Assembly (NCBI GenBank): GCA_014801595.1
Contig: JAAVDV010000015.1
Span: 62,387 to 71,119 of the forward strand
Origin: Bacteroides sp.
GTDB lineage: Bacteria > Bacteroidota > Bacteroidia > Bacteroidales > Muribaculaceae
Direction of reading: 5' to 3'
Length of the DNA stretch: 8,733 bases
The position numbers and the translations under genes are program-made. Below, piece after piece: positions 1-6,520 of the stretch. The notes beneath the pieces are model-generated. The model had not been told where the DNA came from and ran no database searches. It was given only the letters and a program-made list of their open reading frames with translations. Position 1 is the first letter of the stretch, and the number at the start of each line of letters is the position of its first letter.

Positions 1-644
1 ACACGAAAATTCCGCAGGAATACTCTTGCACCCTCCTCATAACCGGTACCTATTCTTGAATCAACCGGGAACATAGCGATGTCGAAACTATCGAAAGAGG
101 TAGCTATGTCGTGGAGTTCGGATAAGAAAGCCTTCTCAGCGGACGCTACCTCTTCAGGAGTCGACTCATCACGCCATGTCCAACAATTCAAGTCTCCGGC
201 ATGAAAAACAGTCAATGAGTCACTCTTAATCGTAAGAGCGTAGGAGTTTCCGATATCCGTACTTCCAAAGGCATCGACGGTCAATAGATTATCCGAAAAT
301 TGCTCAAGCTTCGATAGTACAGTGATTTTTGAGGCATCCAATCGTTTACCTTTATAAGTTGAGGACGGTTCAATACGGTAACGAATTTTACGAGCCACAT
401 CTCGTGAGACTATATATCTCACCGACTCCCGCATGTCAGCCCACCGGAAAATTTCAGGATTGAAATGATCCTTATGAAAATGACTTACGAGGACATAGAG
501 AGGTATATCCGCCGGTAAATCCTTGAGAAAAGGGGGTATTCCGGCGGAATCAGCCAACGGATCTTTCCAATAATCAAACACTACGGCCAATTCGGGTGTG
601 CGAAGAAGGAAACAATCGTGATGGATATAAGTCAGGGAAAACAT
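1..644 (-). CDS. MBL-fold metallo-hydrolase, C-terminus cut by window edge
   Basis: The frame is open from an ATG at 644-642 to the left edge, giving 214 residues with no stop, so the gene is 3'-truncated by the window. It encodes a metallo-beta-lactamase-fold hydrolase. The diagnostic metal-binding motif HFHKDH (HxHxDH) is at residues 55-60, preceded by a hydrophobic strand (LYVLVS). A second ligand region, HAGD, is at 148-151, and an FPVD strand end follows at 192-195. The short-loop arrangement and HAGD motif resemble the UlaG-like / general metal-dependent hydrolase branch rather than true beta-lactamases. No signal peptide is visible, so it is probably cytoplasmic. The substrate cannot be told. 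It starts 26 bp after the prfC stop on the same strand and is likely co-transcribed with it. No Shine-Dalgarno sequence precedes the ATG, as expected for Bacteroidota. Confidence 0.85.
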   Translation of the reverse strand, partial: MFSLTYIHHDCFLLRTPELAVVFDYWKDPLADSAGIPPFLKDLPADIPLYVLVSHFHKDHFNPEIFRWADMRESVRYIVSRDVARKIRYRIEPSSTYKGKRLDASKITVLSKLEQFSDNLLTVDAFGSTDIGNSYALTIKSDSLTVFHAGDLNCWTWRDESTPEEVASAEKAFLSELHDIATSFDSFDIAMFPVDSRIGTGYEEGARVFLRNFR

Positions 645-670
645 GGGGAGAATGGAATTAGACTATATCT

Positions 671-2254
671 TTAAAATTCACTTGTAGTGTGGAAACGGAT
701 TTTTGGGAAATCCGCCTGAGCCATCTGTAGCACATAATTTGAATCCGCAAGAAACACATCGCGCCCATCCTTATCAGTAGCCATGAACTGATGTTTACGT
801 TTCTTGAATGCAGCCAGCGCCTCTTCATCGTCACTTTCAATCCAGCAAGCCTTATAGAGACTAATCGGTTCCCATCGACATTGCGCACCGTATTCATGCA
901 GCAAACGATATTGAATAACCTCGAACTGGAGCTGACCGACGGTACCTATAATTTTACGACCGTTAAACTGGTTGGTGAACATCTGCGCGACACCCTCATC
1001 CATCAACTGCCGGATTCCCTTATCAAGCTGCTTTGCCTTCATCGGATCGGCATTCTCGATATATTTGAACATTTCAGGAGAGAAAGAGGGGAGACCTTTG
1101 AAATGAAGATTCTCACCTGATGTCAATGTATCGCCAATTTTGAAATTACCGGTATCAGGGATACCGACGATATCCCCGGGATATGCCTCATCCACCACAT
1201 TCTTCTTTTGCGCCATGAAAGCAGTGGGGGCGGCGAAACGCATCTGTTTCCCCTGCCGGACATGGAGATAGTTCACATTTCTCTCAAACTTTCCCGAGCA
1301 TATCTTCACAAACGCTATACATGATCTGTGATTGGGATCCATATTAGCATGAATTTTGAATACGAATCCACTGAATGTCTCCTCTTCAGGTTTAACCTGC
1401 CGTTCCTCAGCATTTATAGGTCGGGGAGCAGGCGCGATCTTCACGAAACAATCAAGAAGTTCTTTCACACCGAATGTATTGAGAGCAGAACCAAAAAATA
1501 CCGGGGCTACCTCTCCATCAAGATACTTTTGAACATCAAATTCAGGATATACCCCCTCGATGAGTTCAAGATCCTCGCGCAATTTGGCGGCATCAGCCTC
1601 ACCGACGAGCCGATCAACTTCCGGTGAATTCACATCCGGAATCTCTACACGCTCACTGATGGTTTGCTTCGATGGAGTGAAGAGATCAAGTCCCTGCTCA
1701 TAGATATTGTAAACACCTTTAAACTTCGCACCTATATTAATAGGCCATGAAAGTGGGCGCACTTGTATCTTAAGTTCAGATTCAAGTTCATCGAGGATAT
1801 CAAAAGGATCACGACCCTCGCGATCGAGTTTATTCACGAATACAATCACGGGAGTCTTACGCATGCGGCAGACTTCCATAAGGCGCCGGGTCTGTGTCTC
1901 AACGCCTTTGGCGACATCCACAACTATTATTACAGAATCGACAGCCGTTAGAGTACGGAAGGTATCCTCCGCAAAGTCCTGGTGACCGGGTGTATCCAGG
2001 ATATTGATTTTATAATCGCCGTAGTTAAATCCCATGACGGAGGTCGCCACGGATATGCCACGCTGTTTTTCGATCTCCATCCAGTCGGATGTTGCCGTTT
2101 TCTTTATTTTATTACTCTTTACCGCTCCCGCGACATGTATCGCGCCACCGAAAAGCAGAAGTTTCTCCGTAAGGGTTGTCTTACCGGCATCAGGATGGGA
2201 GATAATGGCGAATGTACGTCGCCTTGCGATCTCTTTGTTCAGTTCGTCAGACAT
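671..2254 (-). CDS. prfC: Peptide chain release factor 3 (RF3), GTPase
   Basis: This 527-residue protein is a full-length RF3, the translational GTPase that recycles RF1 and RF2 from the ribosome after peptide release; E. coli RF3 is about the same length. Visible GTPase motifs are the P-loop SHPDAGKTT (residues 19-27), the switch I / G2 region with QRGISV (64-69), G3 DTPGH (87-91) and G4 NKLD (140-143). The SHPDAGKTT variant of the P-loop and the N-terminal RRTFAIISHPD context separate RF3 from EF-G and LepA. Domain 2 and the C-terminal domain (GTVGQLQFEVIQYRL near 440-455) are present and no break is seen. It lies 33 bp downstream of the DUF4924 gene and 26 bp upstream of the MBL-fold gene. 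The hairpin at 2280-2305 may reduce read-through from upstream. Confidence 0.97.
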   Translation of the reverse strand: MSDELNKEIARRRTFAIISHPDAGKTTLTEKLLLFGGAIHVAGAVKSNKIKKTATSDWMEIEKQRGISVATSVMGFNYGDYKINILDTPGHQDFAEDTFRTLTAVDSVIIVVDVAKGVETQTRRLMEVCRMRKTPVIVFVNKLDREGRDPFDILDELESELKIQVRPLSWPINIGAKFKGVYNIYEQGLDLFTPSKQTISERVEIPDVNSPEVDRLVGEADAAKLREDLELIEGVYPEFDVQKYLDGEVAPVFFGSALNTFGVKELLDCFVKIAPAPRPINAEERQVKPEEETFSGFVFKIHANMDPNHRSCIAFVKICSGKFERNVNYLHVRQGKQMRFAAPTAFMAQKKNVVDEAYPGDIVGIPDTGNFKIGDTLTSGENLHFKGLPSFSPEMFKYIENADPMKAKQLDKGIRQLMDEGVAQMFTNQFNGRKIIGTVGQLQFEVIQYRLLHEYGAQCRWEPISLYKACWIESDDEEALAAFKKRKHQFMATDKDGRDVFLADSNYVLQMAQADFPKIRFHTTSEF

Positions 2255-2279
2255 CGGACTATCTTATGTGAAATACAAA

Positions 2280-2305
2280 TTCTCCGATCAATCCTGATCG
2301 GAGAA
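2280..2305 (-). terminator. Perfect hairpin overlapping DUF4924 stop codon; possible weak terminator/attenuator
   Basis: An inverted repeat with an 11-bp perfect stem and a 4-base loop: TTCTCCGATCA, loop, TGATCGGAGA plus A. On the minus strand it begins in the last codons of the DUF4924 gene, contains its TGA stop in the 3' arm, and is followed by ATTTGTATTT, a broken T-rich tract. That resembles an imperfect intrinsic terminator or a 3'-end stabilising stem between DUF4924 and prfC. The weak T tract and the same-strand downstream genes suggest partial rather than complete termination. Its function is inference. Confidence 0.45.
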
Positions 2306-2842
2306 AAGTTCGTTATTGTAATCTTTCTTATAGTAGTTGGAGAGATGGGCCATAAATGTGGATATCTGTTTTATAGCGGCCATTGTTTCCTCCGAAATTT
2401 GCTTTTTCTGCAGTTTAAGCATCAATATGCCGTAAAGGGCATTCAGACACGTCTCTATTTCACCGGCTTTCGCGTCACCGGCTTTCGCACGCAACTCCAC
2501 GATGTAGGGGAGAGTCTTATAGAACTCAGCCGCATATGTCGCGAATTTATTGTCGGCCAATAAACGACGATGCAGATCATCAAGGGCAGCAACTGTGTTC
2601 TTGTTCAGCTGGAGATGCCCTTGCTTTTCCACTCCCTCTCTGCGCATCATATCTATCAGTGATTCATACCATTCATGGAGATCACGTTTTTGGGTGTCAG
2701 TAAGATTTTGATATTGAGCGATAATTTCTGAATCAATACGATCAATATCAAGATTATACGCTCGAATTAAATCCTCTATCTGCCACATATACAGGATATA
2801 TTCGGCAATATTTTCACGTTTCTTTTCTGAAGCTGTGTACAT
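2288..2842 (-). CDS. DUF4924 family protein
   Basis: A 184-residue, predominantly alpha-helical, soluble protein without signal peptide or membrane segment. I recognise it as the Bacteroidota-restricted DUF4924 family from the N-terminal signature KRENIAEYILYMWQIEDLIRA and the C-terminal block EIETCLNALYGILMLKLQKK followed by a helix ending in YYKKD. The molecular function is not known, and there are no obvious catalytic residues. It is the first gene of the left-hand block and lies 33 bp before prfC, an arrangement that suggests co-transcription. A candidate promoter lies just upstream. Residues AKAGDAKAGE are encoded by a 15-bp tandem duplication. The chosen ATG is preceded by A/T-rich DNA without a Shine-Dalgarno sequence. 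Confidence 0.85.
   Translation of the reverse strand: MYTASEKKRENIAEYILYMWQIEDLIRAYNLDIDRIDSEIIAQYQNLTDTQKRDLHEWYESLIDMMRREGVEKQGHLQLNKNTVAALDDLHRRLLADNKFATYAAEFYKTLPYIVELRAKAGDAKAGEIETCLNALYGILMLKLQKKQISEETMAAIKQISTFMAHLSNYYKKDYNNELFSDQD
2461..2490. repeat. Two-copy 15-bp tandem repeat inside DUF4924 gene
   Basis: Two adjacent 15-bp units (2461-2475 and 2476-2490) share their first 13 bases, CACCGGCTTTCGC, on the + strand. They encode the in-frame peptide repeat KAGDA / KAGE in a polar, probably loop, segment between two helices. The length is a multiple of three, so the frame is kept. Confidence 0.7.
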
Positions 2843-2862
2843 ATGCTTGGATTTATGAATTA

Positions 2863-2870
2863 CAAAATTA
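2863..2870 (-). promoter_or_regulatory. Candidate Bacteroidota -7 element upstream of DUF4924-prfC
   Basis: The minus strand reads TAATTTTG, an exact match to the Bacteroidota -7 consensus TAnnTTTG, within an A/T-rich 39-bp gap (2843-2881). A start site a few bases downstream would leave a leader of roughly 15 bases before the DUF4924 ATG. No clear -33 TTTG is found at the usual spacing; the nearest TTG (2896-2898) is slightly too far away. It is therefore a candidate only, and read-through from the permease gene is also possible. Confidence 0.4.
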
Positions 2871-2881
2871 ATAAAAAAATA

Positions 2882-4246
2882 TCATTCCACATTATCAACC
2901 GCCGTCGTAATTGATTTATCGGGCATATTCCGGCGAACAAGCCAAGTGACAGCAAATGTAGCAAGAGTGGAGAGCATAACGCATAAAAAGAATCCGATAT
3001 ACCCTGCCGACCCCGGATTATCTATACCGGGGAACAGGCAACCCACTATATCCCATACTGAACCACTGTCCATATTATCAAATTTCTCATATAACCATCC
3101 TGCCCACATGCCGGGGAGCATCATACCCAGAGCCATAAATGCCGTGCAGAACGCATAGTGCGAGGTAGAACTCTCACCCTTGCTAAAATACATGAGGAAC
3201 ATCATGAAAGCGGTAAAGCCGAAACCATATCCGAACTGCTCTATGCCAATTAAAGTGGAGATAAGAATAAAATTATCGGGTAATGCGGCCGCCATGTAAC
3301 AATAGACCACGCACGGTAGAGTCAGCGCAGCCGCCATCGGCCATATCCATTTCCTAAGACCTCCACGCGCAATTACCACTCCTCCCACAATTCCACCGGC
3401 GAGCAGAGCCAATACTCCGACTGTACCGTTGACCAGGCCAATCTGAGTCGTGGATAAACCAAGACCTCCGAGTGAGTGGGGATCTTTAAGAAAGGGCTGG
3501 ACAAGTTTAAGACATAGAGCCTCGGGCAACCGATACAGCAGCATGAAGGCAAGTGCGGATATGATATACGGTTTCTTGAAGAAAGTCACGAAGGTATCCA
3601 GAAAATCCGCAGCAATCGTTTTAGTGGAAACTCCAGGGATGGGATGATCAGACGCTACTTTCGGCAGGGAATAAGTGTGATACAGCGCCACCAAGCCGAA
3701 AAATATGGAAAGCAATCCGAAAGTTAAAGTCCAGGCCTTGGGAATATCATTGTATCTTGTTTCAAGCCAACCGGCAAGCATAACCAAACCTCCTTGTCCG
3801 ACAACACTGGCCACACGATAGAAAGTCGATCTCACTCCAACATACGCTGCTTGCTCACGTTGATCAAGCGCAAGAATATAGAGACCATCGGCCGCAATAT
3901 CATGTGTGGCCGATGCAAACGCCATCACCCAGAATGCAACCAGTGATATGGCGATCCAGACAGAGGAAAAAAGAGATAACGCCACTCCTCCCATCGCGAT
4001 TCCGATCACGATCTGCATTGCAAGCACCCACAGACGCTTTGTCTTGAACAAATCAATAAAAGGACTCCAGAAAGGCTTGATGACCCAGGGGAGATATAAC
4101 CATCCTGTCAGAAAAGCCATCTGACCTTTTGACATACCGAGATTCGTATACATAAGCACCGTCAGTGTATTAACGGCGAAATAGGGGAGTCCCTCGGCAA
4201 TATAGAGTGTCGGGATCCAACTCCAGGGAGATCGGGGATGCTTCAT
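2882..4246 (-). CDS. AmpG-like MFS permease (putative muropeptide importer)
   Basis: A 454-residue polytopic inner-membrane protein with about 12 hydrophobic segments. It matches the peptide/acetyl-CoA/drug (PAT) type of major facilitator to which AmpG belongs. The N-terminus has IPTLYIAEGLPY (11-22), then WVIKPFWSPFID (54-65), equivalent to the LK-x-LWSP-x-D loop of AmpG. HDIAADGLYI (115-124) is followed by the basic/acidic motif of a cytoplasmic loop, then VGVRSTFYRVA (137-147). AmpG imports GlcNAc-anhydroMurNAc peptides for wall recycling, and the nearby amidase supports such a role, but the transported compound is inferred. The start codon overlaps the DUF4922 stop (ATGA at 4243-4246), indicating translational coupling, with no Shine-Dalgarno sequence. 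E. coli AmpG is somewhat longer (491 residues). Confidence 0.85.
   Translation of the reverse strand: MKHPRSPWSWIPTLYIAEGLPYFAVNTLTVLMYTNLGMSKGQMAFLTGWLYLPWVIKPFWSPFIDLFKTKRLWVLAMQIVIGIAMGGVALSLFSSVWIAISLVAFWVMAFASATHDIAADGLYILALDQREQAAYVGVRSTFYRVASVVGQGGLVMLAGWLETRYNDIPKAWTLTFGLLSIFFGLVALYHTYSLPKVASDHPIPGVSTKTIAADFLDTFVTFFKKPYIISALAFMLLYRLPEALCLKLVQPFLKDPHSLGGLGLSTTQIGLVNGTVGVLALLAGGIVGGVVIARGGLRKWIWPMAAALTLPCVVYCYMAAALPDNFILISTLIGIEQFGYGFGFTAFMMFLMYFSKGESSTSHYAFCTAFMALGMMLPGMWAGWLYEKFDNMDSGSVWDIVGCLFPGIDNPGSAGYIGFFLCVMLSTLATFAVTWLVRRNMPDKSITTAVDNVE
4243..4246 (-). other. ATGA stop-start overlap, DUF4922 to permease
   Basis: The permease ATG (4246-4244) and the DUF4922 TGA (4245-4243) share bases, the classic layout for translational re-initiation. 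No Shine-Dalgarno sequence precedes it (AAATCACGGATAA upstream), so permease synthesis probably depends on translation of the DUF4922 gene. Confidence 0.75.
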
Positions 4247-5130
4247 TTATCCGTGATTTTTTGCAAGGCTACTTCAGAATATACACGATTTACAGTCTCG
4301 TCGTCCATTCTTATGAAATCTTCCTTTCTGGGAAGAATCATTACTCCGGCCATATCAATCGCACCGGGACTGACCATGTAACCCTCCATTCCTGAATTAT
4401 CATAAAATGATGGGCGATGCGCCGAACGTGGAATGACACAAACACGAAGCAGTCCATCAGCCCCGATCCACATATATGCATTTACCAAGCGGGCATCGGC
4501 CTCTCCGGTTGTCCGATCTATACCTTTAATTTTCACAATCTCATTTAAATGCCGCATTCCCTCGAAATCGGGTGTAATCACACGAAAATATACAATAAAA
4601 GGGAGTTTATCAATATCGCCTCCACCCTCAAGATAACGCATGAGAGGAAGTTCGGCTGTCGGCACTGCCTGACAATGCAGATGATCAGGAGCGGATGCTC
4701 CCGCTCTGGCTCCATTGAAAAAAACAGTCATTCCCGGAAGTTTCTCCGCCATCGAAGCCATATCAAGTGGTATTCTATCCTGAGGCCTATGCTCCATGGA
4801 GGCTATCGTGAAATGAAGAGGGAATATAGGATATGGATTCACAAGGAACTCCCAACCCGGAATTATCTCTTCACTACTCTGCTGCAAAGGTCGATTGGCA
4901 CCGCATAGAAAACAGGGCCTACGAGATATGGAGGCAGCATCTATCGAAGCACCGGTGGAGACAGCTCTTGCCGGATTGAATTGTATGGCACCGGTAAAAT
5001 CATCCAGTTTAAATACACGTCTCTCCGTAGAGCCTAAGGAAAGATAATTCTCACGCGCCAGAGGCCAAGACTCCATTTGAACGTCACGCGCTTCCGATAG
5101 TAAAGTCATCATATCCATACGTGCCGTCAT
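4243..5130 (-). CDS. DUF4922 protein, GalT/GDP-hexose phosphorylase-like (HIT superfamily)
   Basis: A 295-residue soluble protein of the Bacteroidota DUF4922 family. The sequence shows a histidine-triad type active site, DHLHCQA (149-155), in which His152 would be the nucleophile that takes up the nucleoside phosphate. It also has a GalT-like zinc pair, CFLC (73-76), with His114 and His150 as likely further ligands. The block FFNGARAGASAPDHLHCQA and the C-terminal SPGAIDMAGVMILPRKEDF (254-272) resemble plant VTC2-type GDP-L-galactose phosphorylase and GalT as I remember them. The predicted chemistry is a nucleotidyl transfer or phosphorolysis of a nucleotide sugar; the sugar is unknown. It overlaps the glycosyltransferase and the permease by 4 bp each. 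Among clustered Met codons (1, 5, 7, 8), the first is chosen because of the ATGA overlap and an AGGAG five bases upstream. Confidence 0.8.
   Translation of the reverse strand: MTARMDMMTLLSEARDVQMESWPLARENYLSLGSTERRVFKLDDFTGAIQFNPARAVSTGASIDAASISRRPCFLCGANRPLQQSSEEIIPGWEFLVNPYPIFPLHFTIASMEHRPQDRIPLDMASMAEKLPGMTVFFNGARAGASAPDHLHCQAVPTAELPLMRYLEGGGDIDKLPFIVYFRVITPDFEGMRHLNEIVKIKGIDRTTGEADARLVNAYMWIGADGLLRVCVIPRSAHRPSFYDNSGMEGYMVSPGAIDMAGVMILPRKEDFIRMDDETVNRVYSEVALQKITDK
5127..5130 (-). other. ATGA stop-start overlap, glycosyltransferase to DUF4922
   Basis: The DUF4922 ATG (5130-5128) overlaps the glycosyltransferase TGA (5129-5127). Together with the overlap at 4243-4246, this makes a three-gene chain whose products are probably made in fixed proportion. 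Confidence 0.75.
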
Positions 5131-6488
5131 TCATTCTCCTCAACTTCGGAGAGAGGATGTTGCTGATTATAATGGATACGGGCGATAATCTCGTTTGTAC
5201 GGAGAAAATCCTTATATGCATTATGCTCATTCACCTTAGACACCGGAAGGGAGGCATCTGAATTCCCATCCCACCGCCTACAATAATAGAGGCCGTCAAA
5301 TATACGTCCGACAGCATAATCGCGACTGAGACGAAGACACATGGCATAATCTTCACCATAGCTGACATTTGGGAAGAGAATCTCACGAGCCACATCTCTG
5401 GCGAATGCACGTGGCGCACCGAATCCATTTATGCGCAACGCATTGTTGGCACCATTATCATCAGTCCACTCTCTATGATCCACCAACCCCGGGGGAATAG
5501 GCTTAAGGTCGAAATCCGTCATAAAATAGCTGCCGATAACAACTGCGTAACCACCTTCGTAGAACTTGTCTACGATTGTCTGCAGCGTTTGATCCGATGC
5601 GTAAATATCATCTGAATCAAGTTGCACTGCAAATCGGCCGCAATCCTCAGACAACAGGGCCTCATTCCAGCAACCGCCAATCCCGAGATTCTCGCTTCCG
5701 TCGAGCAATATTAATTTAAGCCGAGAATCATCGATGGATTTCAAGAGTTCTCGGGTACCGTCAGTGGAAGCATTATCCACCACGATAACATTATAATCAA
5801 AATCCGTCGTCTGTGATAGGGCAGACTTCACGGCATCACCGATTGTGCGCACGCGATTCTTAACGGGAATAATGATGGAGGCTTCCGGCTTATTGACGTT
5901 GTCGTCAGCATGAAATACAAGAGTCTTCTTTTCAGTGGGAGCCAACGCGTCGACCTCGAAAAGATGCTGGTAAAGGGCATCCTCCATCTCAGCCTGATAG
6001 CGTATGTTGCGCGGATCAACATAATCATGCTGCTTCTCGCCACTCTTGCGGTAATCAACTCTTTTTACAGTATAGAGATATTCCGGAAGCATCTGAAAAA
6101 ATCGGCCCTGACTCAGACGCAGACGAAGGGCATACCACCCTCCGTCGATATAATTGGATTCCTCTTGTGTGAAATCCTCCGTTGCTGTCAGCACATCAGC
6201 AGCATTCAACAAAACGAAAGAACCGAAATCAAAATCATCCCTGACAGAGCCGGGTAGATACTGCGTCAACGGGTGATCAAGCAACGACCCATCCTCGTTA
6301 ACCTCACGATACCATGCGTACACCATAGTGACATCGGTATCCTCCGCCACCTGTCGCATCCTTCGGATGGCATGAGGGGCAAGATTTATCTCTCGGTCAG
6401 TCAAACTGACCAGTATATATTGTTCAAGCGGAGAGCGGAAAATTTCCTCTCTCAATGCCTCGACATTTGTGAATCTATAGATATTCAT
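5127..6488 (-). CDS. Two-part family 2 glycosyltransferase
   Basis: A 453-residue cytoplasmic protein. The C-terminal half (about 203-430) is a complete GT-A family 2 domain. It has ASIIIPVKNR (203-212), VVDNASTDGT (236-245), ENLGIGGCWNEAL for the donor site, the metal-binding DSDD (291-294), GED (378-380) as the likely catalytic base region, and RRWDGNSD (404-411). The N-terminal half (about 20-160) looks like the back part of a second GT-A domain: MVYAWYREVNEDG, an RDDFDFGSF block and a PEYLYTVKRVDYRKSGEKQ block. It lacks the front Rossmann portion and is probably non-catalytic. No membrane segment or signal peptide is visible. The acceptor and donor sugars are unknown. It begins 32 bp after the amidase gene and its stop overlaps the DUF4922 start. 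Coupling to a nucleotide-sugar enzyme suggests that the two share a donor. Confidence 0.88.
   Translation of the reverse strand: MNIYRFTNVEALREEIFRSPLEQYILVSLTDREINLAPHAIRRMRQVAEDTDVTMVYAWYREVNEDGSLLDHPLTQYLPGSVRDDFDFGSFVLLNAADVLTATEDFTQEESNYIDGGWYALRLRLSQGRFFQMLPEYLYTVKRVDYRKSGEKQHDYVDPRNIRYQAEMEDALYQHLFEVDALAPTEKKTLVFHADDNVNKPEASIIIPVKNRVRTIGDAVKSALSQTTDFDYNVIVVDNASTDGTRELLKSIDDSRLKLILLDGSENLGIGGCWNEALLSEDCGRFAVQLDSDDIYASDQTLQTIVDKFYEGGYAVVIGSYFMTDFDLKPIPPGLVDHREWTDDNGANNALRINGFGAPRAFARDVAREILFPNVSYGEDYAMCLRLSRDYAVGRIFDGLYYCRRWDGNSDASLPVSKVNEHNAYKDFLRTNEIIARIHYNQQHPLSEVEENE
5136..5140 (-). promoter_or_regulatory. Shine-Dalgarno-like AGGAG before the DUF4922 start
   Basis: The minus strand reads AGGAG with a 5-base spacer before the ATG at 5130-5128. 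It lies within the last Glu codons of the glycosyltransferase. The other starts in the window lack such a motif. It may be coincidental coding sequence (Glu-Glu), but it supports the most upstream Met and a stop-start re-initiation at the ATGA overlap. Confidence 0.35.
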
Positions 6489-6520
6489 ATTTGGGGGTTA
6501 AGTATCGTCTAAAAGATAGT

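Noticed and set aside
1982..2563. 193-codon open frame on the + strand across the prfC/DUF4924 junction
   Set aside because: It is antisense to two well-supported genes, its translation has no recognisable motif, and its openness follows from the codon composition of the minus-strand genes.
5231..5428. Minus-strand 65-codon frame within the glycosyltransferase
   Set aside because: It is an out-of-frame reading inside a gene whose own frame carries conserved GT2 motifs.
6489..6520. Short gap between the amidase and glycosyltransferase genes as a terminator or promoter
   Set aside because: There is no stable stem, no T run and no TAnnTTTG element; it looks like a simple intra-operon spacer.
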